Positions 59,369 to 64,000 of a DNA stretch of 64,000 nt are shown piece by piece. The position numbers and the translations under genes were made by a program. Each line of letters begins with the position of its first letter. The first letter of the stretch is position 1. Source of the stretch: Gymnorhina tibicen (taxonomy: Eukaryota; Chordata; Aves; Passeriformes; Artamidae); the NCBI GenBank assembly GCA_013399875.1, contig VXAZ01018984.1, positions 9,078,206-9,142,205 on the forward strand, written 5' to 3'. The notes under the pieces are model-generated. The model worked only from the letters and a program-made list of their open reading frames with translations. It had not been told where the DNA came from and made no database searches.

Positions 59369-59380
59369 GGCCACGTGGCC
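59369..59380. promoter_or_regulatory. palindromic E-box
   Basis: GGCCACGTGGCC is a perfect 12-bp palindrome around CACGTG, the class of E-box bound by USF, MYC/MAX and related bHLH-ZIP factors. It lies inside the CpG island, 115 bp from the CTCF motif, which favours a functional site over a chance one. Confidence 0.5.
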
Positions 59381-59580
59381 CGACTGGCACCGCGCAGCTT
59401 CGCAGCAGCAGGATGCGTTCAGCCCGAACAACAAGTGCGTGCTTTCAGCAGGGTGTGAGCACCCCAGGTGCGTCGGCAGGATCGAGTCAATGTGCCCCGA
59501 GCCTGACTCGGTGAGCTCGGAGAGCAGCCCGAGCGTTCCCGTAACTCAGTTGGCCTCCGCGCTGACAGAGATGCCCAGGA

Positions 59581-61950
59581 TTGATATGCAAAGCAGAGAA
59601 GCGGCTGTGTTGGTGTCAGGGACAATTAAGGTCTGTGCTCCCCTGCCCATTAGCTGAGTGACTGGGAGCTGCTGGAGAGGTTTAGTCATTCCTGTGGGGG
59701 ATAAAGGACATGGATACTCTGTCTGGGGATATTGATTGAGAAGGACACAAACAGTAGCTAGGATACTTTTTCAGTGACACAGAAGTTAATGATTTAGTGA
59801 TTCATAGAAGAAAAGCTGCCTTGCCACCTTTGATAATTGTTTGCATTGCAGATAGTGCCACGTGAAGTGACCTTGCCAAATCAGCAAAAGCCCGGAGCAC
59901 TGTCCAGCAGGTAACTCACTGTCAAACTACAGATGTGAGGTTACCAGTACGTGAATCTCTGCACACGCACACACACACTGTGTTTCATCCTGATTGAGCA
60001 CAATTTCTAGGAGCTTTTTCTAGTACAGAGTAGTTCAGAGCTGGATTTCTGTTCAGCTGATCCCATCCTCTGGTGAAAGATCCCAATAACCCCAACTCTT
60101 ACTTTCTAACAGATAAGAAAACTAAAACCCACTCCCTTCTTTTCCCCGACATAGTACAAAGCAAAAATTAAGAGACAAGACATTAGAGCAATCTTTCTAG
60201 GGATCCACAGGAAAAGGGAAACTGCCTAACTGCTGGGGAATCACAGTGCTGTAGCAGAGCATAGTTGCTCCCCAGTTTGCTTGCAAGCCACAAGCCAAAG
60301 CAAATCTAAATGTGAAGCAAGCTCTCAGAAAGAGTAAGAAAAGGGCTCAGCTGCAGGATTACAGGCCTCAAGAGACTCTTAATGGGCTACAGAGACTGTC
60401 ACCTGCAGGCTACTGTTTGGCTCAAATTCACACTGGCTGAAAGTTTTCACCAGATGATGACTTGCTGGTGGTCTGGCTGGAATAAGCCAGTGCCTTCCTA
60501 CTCTCTTTAATTTTTCTTCAAATTCACACTAATTTTGCTATTGTGTCTGATTTATGCTTTCTTCTAACCACATTCAGTATTTTTTTTTAACATTTCATAT
60601 TTCTCTGGTAAATTCAAAAACCATTGGTGTGAAGAGGACACTTTTTGAAGCAGTCATTTAACTTTTCTCAAAGTGCCAGTGGCCTGCATATTAAACAGCA
60701 CAGGTCTCAATGCTGCTACAAGGAAAAGTATGTGAAAACTTTTGTTCTTCCTGTTTAGAAACAGCTGGAGTTTGCCATTGTGGAACATGGATGCGGAACG
60801 TGTTACCCATCACATGGTAAAACTCTACACGGGGAAAGCAGAACAGTTTTACAAGAAGTGTGGCTGAGCATCTTCCCCCAAACTTGTCTGGGGAGGGGGG
60901 AGCATAATTTAATATTAACGTGTCCACAGGGATTTGTAGGTTTTCCATTACAGTGTTCAACATGAACAATCTATTTCATCCATGTTTTTACAGACTATTG
61001 TGACGGAACCACCCTGTTCCTCTTGAAGCTAACAGAAAATTGACTGTATAGACCAATTCACTATATCCTGAAATATATACATGTATCAGACCCCTATATA
61101 CCAACTGCACCTCCCTCTGAAATGCACTGATGTATGAAAATGTCTAAGTAACAAGCTAGAGTGGGAGTCAAGCTTTTTTCCCTAAACACTTCCAATTATT
61201 TGCATTTAACTCATTGCTGTGACTCCTGTTTGATTTCTGTGGCATTATACCTGTGCAAAACTACAGTACCACTGGTAGTAAATCAGGGCCAAGACTTTTA
61301 ATGTCCCATCCTGGTTTCATGAGGCATTAATTAAGGTACCTCAAGAGCACTGGGCATTCAATTTCTTCTTTTTTCTTAACTAATTAAGGAAAATATTTTA
61401 GCTAAAACCACAGTTTCTTTGATGTGGGTTATTCATACCTTCCTCCCTCCCTCTGAAAATGTTCGGCATTAAGCATGTAAATCACATTGAACATTACCAA
61501 CCTAAAGGGAAGTGACAGATGACTGTGACTGCCATTAAATGTTTATTGCATCCCTGCCATGTAATGCAATTAGATGGCAAGGAACATGTAATGTGTATTG
61601 CTCTGGTGGGAGAATGGAGAAATTATTGAATTTTCTCTCTTAATCTATTTATACCTTGCAGTGGGGGCATTAGGTAGATTAAACTAGGGACAGTGCCCCC
61701 ATTCAGTATGCTAAGTAGTGTTTGTCACTCATTGCATTATATGGCAGTGACAGCCACGAGAGGCCCACACATTGCAATAACACTGAATCAGAGGGAAAGT
61801 GGCTGAAGAAGACTTCTGCTAATAAAGTAGTCTCTTAGTATCCATGCTTAAATGCTTCTCTTGCTCTCAAATAAGGGGCAAAATCCCTGTCCTCTCCCTC
61901 CCACCCAAAAATTTAAAAAAAAAGGAAAAAGAAATCACTAACTCTGGTTC
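59581..61950. other. gene-free stretch, nothing recognised
   Basis: Unique sequence downstream of the CpG island. A second CACGTG E-box lies at 59859-59864 and a CA run at 59962-59979. No exon, repeat family or RNA gene is supported. Confidence 0.5.
59962..59979. repeat. short CA repeat
   Basis: CA units with one CG interruption. Confidence 0.85.
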
Positions 61951-61965
61951 TTTCTTTCTTTCTAG
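61947..61965 (+). other. splice-acceptor-like TTTC tract
   Basis: TTTC units end in CTTTCTAG, with AG at 61964-61965. A donor-like AAG|GTAAAA occurs at 62131. If real it would be an exon of about 165 bp, some 2.5 kb downstream of the CpG island donors, in plus orientation. The reading frames through it are short and unconvincing, so any transcript would probably be non-coding. Confidence 0.15.
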
Positions 61966-64000
61966 GAACTGGTGCTACAGGAGTATCAAGCTGTATGACG
62001 TGTTTCTTTAGTAGAACACTACTGTGCTCCTTCAACTGCTTTATATGCAGGTGGTTCTTCAGCCTCTACTAAGGCTGAAAACTTCAAAGCTCAATGAACT
62101 CAGCTCCATTGCAGCTTCTAGACGCAGCAAGGTAAAAAGGATCTTCATGTTAAAGCACGGGCATGAAGTCATTAAAGGGTACAAGTACAAAAACACAAAT
62201 AAAAGCAGGATTCAACATACTGTTCCAGCTTTGCTCTGGATGCACACTCTTCAGCATACAAAAATTATGCATTGTCTCTGCAAACTCCAGCTCAGACCCT
62301 ATGTTTTCCTCAAGCATTCCCAACACTGGCTTTGCAGCCTGGCATCTGCAGTAGGGTCTGCTGGAGCAGAGGGGAGGTTACATGGCTATGGCTCCTGCCA
62401 CACCACAGCCCCAGGATCATATCCTGCTCTGCGGCGGCCCTGATACTGAAGTCTCAAAGACTCAGCATGGATCTATCAGCAGGTGTTTTTTCCAAAAGTT
62501 AATTAATCCTTCGAACATCTGATCTCAAAACTGTCCTCACATTTTGCTAATTCAGGCCTCCTCGGCAGATTTCTAGTGTTTCCTGACTTCAGCATAGCAA
62601 TGGTCATTAATGACAGGCTAAGTGGCCAGCTGTGGCTCCTTAATACCTCACATAATTGCTGTTCTAACATCCTTCTCCTCCAAGCCTCACATGTGTTTGT
62701 CTGAAGTAATGGATAGATAGCCCTAGAAACCAACAGCCTTTGTTCTTCCACAGACAGATCATACGTGGTCAGGAGCAATACAAGGCTCCTGAGACACCCT
62801 GCTGATGCACTTTACACTGTGGCAGCACCATTAAAAGTGTATCTTTCTCAGAGGGTTAACTCAGCACTTGGTCTCTGTGTTTGAGCTCTGGGCTTAGCCC
62901 AGCACAGCCCCAGTGCCTGTGTGCTCTTCCTGAGCCTGTGCCACCTCACCTTGCTCTTCATGGGCAGGAGTGTGTCTGGCATTTTTGAAGCCCTATTCCA
63001 CTGCTCTTCATGCTGCAATAAGCTCTGCTCTTCTGATGAAATTTCCCAGAAAGCTGTGGAAGGATGTGTCCATCTGCCTGGGCCCACAGCAGAAGGCACG
63101 GGAAGACTCCTCCTTATGTGACAGCCTGTGTCCTCTGCAGACCCATCCTAGGGGAAATAAAATTGAACCCCCATGCAAAGCCATGGCTGCCAACCCAGCA
63201 TCACAGTACAAACAGTGTAATTTATTTTGTTAACTGCCTCAGACAGCTTTATCTGCGGTCCTACCACTACTCTCTAACCTCATCACCCCAGTGCCCTCGT
63301 GCAAGGCACTGTGCTGCAGTCACAGCCATGCCTAGCACCCAACAGCCTTGAATCAGCTCCAAAGGGCATGTGGCTTCATGCTCGGTGACAGAGAACTTGC
63401 AGCCCTGCTAGCACTGACTGCAGTGGCACGTCATGTGCCAAAAACCTCAAGATGCTGCTCTCACTGATCGCTGATGCTTGGGGTGACACTTGGAGCTGCT
63501 GCCGCCTCCTTCAGTACCAAAAGCCAAACAGTAGAGAGAAGTCTAGGCAAAGAAAGTTCCACCTTTGTTGGGCAGCCTGGCAACACTTATCATTATATTA
63601 CTCCTCTTGCGACTGTCATATGTGATATTGCAGGGGGATGCAAGCCACTCCACTTCAGGAACAGATTTAGGCCAGGAACTTGGAAAAAAACAAGGACTAT
63701 TCTGAACTCACCTGCTTGGCGCAAGACACTTGAGAGCCATAACTAAACTGAGCTTCCACTCAAAATTTTCATTTATATGTTAAAAACCTAACAGGAGCAA
63801 AGACCTTCCATGAAGCCTTCGTGAACCTCTCCAAGATCAAAGGATTGTAAAGGTGGAAAGCTTCTCTCCCTGAGAGTGAGCAATTATCAGGTGAGACTGT
63901 AAGTGCCCAGCAAAACCTGAACCATTTTGCTGCTTCCCAAGGGCTTTGTAGCAGTTCGGTTTTCACGCCTTTTGCTTTGTCAGATGAAATATATTTGAAT
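61966..64000. other. gene-free stretch, nothing recognised
   Basis: Open frames include 139 codons at 62024-62443 (plus, starting at GTG and so not a normal eukaryotic start) and 91 codons at 62503-62778 (minus). Neither resembles a known family. Sequence is somewhat GC-richer than average from 62800 to 63750 but CpG-poor. No repeat family or RNA gene was recognised. Confidence 0.45.

Larger units (their letters stand above)
59181..59580. promoter_or_regulatory. CpG island, candidate promoter
   Basis: About 45 CpG dinucleotides by hand count in 400 bp. GC content is high, with a core of almost pure C/G from 59198 to 59300, abruptly set in AT-rich flanks. CpG islands usually mark promoters or other constitutively unmethylated regulatory DNA. 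Visible within it are a GC box GGGCGG (59235-59240), a near-consensus CTCF motif (59241-59254), a palindromic E-box (59369-59380) and two donor-like sites on the plus strand, CAG|GTGCGT (GT at 59468) and TCG|GTGAGC (GT at 59511). Overlapping open frames on both strands (up to 102 codons; Pro/Arg/Ala/Gly-rich) are what GC-rich sequence gives and are not called as genes. Which strand is transcribed, if any, cannot be told. Confidence 0.8.

Noticed and set aside
14625..61205. POU octamer words ATTTGCAT at 14625, 21951 and 61198
   Set aside because: An 8-base word is expected about twice in 64 kb on two strands, and they are scattered without a cluster.
61567..61580. CTCF-like word with TAGATGGCA core
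   Set aside because: Only about 11 of 14 core positions agree and the CC at the start is lost. Too weak beside the 59241 site.
62024..62443. 139-codon open frame downstream of the CpG island
   Set aside because: It begins at GTG, runs through donor-like sites and has no recognisable domain.
1..64000. Prokaryote-type features (operons, CRISPR arrays, insertion sequences, ribosome binding sites)
   Set aside because: The CR1 LINE, the vertebrate-type LTR, MIR-like fossils, CpG depletion and lack of long open frames show vertebrate nuclear DNA, so such features are not expected and none was seen.

Overview
The window reads as non-coding nuclear DNA from a bird. The firmest evidence is a 5'-truncated CR1 LINE at 5165-5576. 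It ends in the avian CR1 signature, an 8-bp terminal repeat of the ATTCTATG type, after a 3' region typical of bird CR1. A deleted solo LTR at 19456-19703, of a type I associate with neoavian genomes, fits this. So do two old amniote MIR-like SINE remnants (about 41.6 and 45.8 kb), a low overall density of interspersed repeats, and AT-leaning sequence with isolated CpG-rich patches. I cannot name the species or the locus.

I recognise no protein-coding gene, tRNA, rRNA or known small RNA. Open frames are short, overlap on both strands, resemble no family I know, and lack a coherent set of splice sites. The longest are a 231-codon frame (17653-18348, minus), a 186-codon frame (31896-32456, plus) and a 173-codon frame (6119-6640, plus). 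The window is best read as intergenic sequence or part of a very large intron. Small exons or non-coding RNA exons could be present without being recognisable by eye.

Layout. 1-5 kb: plain sequence with a GGAT/GATA tetranucleotide repeat and a compound GAC/GAA triplet tract. 5.06-5.58 kb: a TG/CA self-complementary repeat, then the CR1 copy. 5.6-17.6 kb: repeat-poor sequence with small palindromes and one strong G-quadruplex motif. 17.6-18.35 kb: a weak CpG cluster under the longest open frame. 19.1-19.7 kb: a TA-rich repeat and the solo LTR. 20-41.5 kb: long repeat-poor stretches with only simple repeats. 41.5-46 kb: two MIR-like fossils and short tandem duplications. 46-57 kb: mostly featureless, with a CpG/G-rich patch near 54 kb. 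57.3 kb: a TA palindrome. 59.18-59.58 kb: the one convincing CpG island. It carries a near-consensus CTCF motif, a GC box and a perfect 12-bp palindromic E-box, and is the best candidate for a promoter or boundary element. The last 4.4 kb shows nothing recognisable beyond a second E-box and a CA tract.

No new biological system is visible. The items most worth checking are the CpG island with its CTCF motif, the G-quadruplex at 15.1 kb, the triplet tract at 4.4 kb and the deleted LTR.
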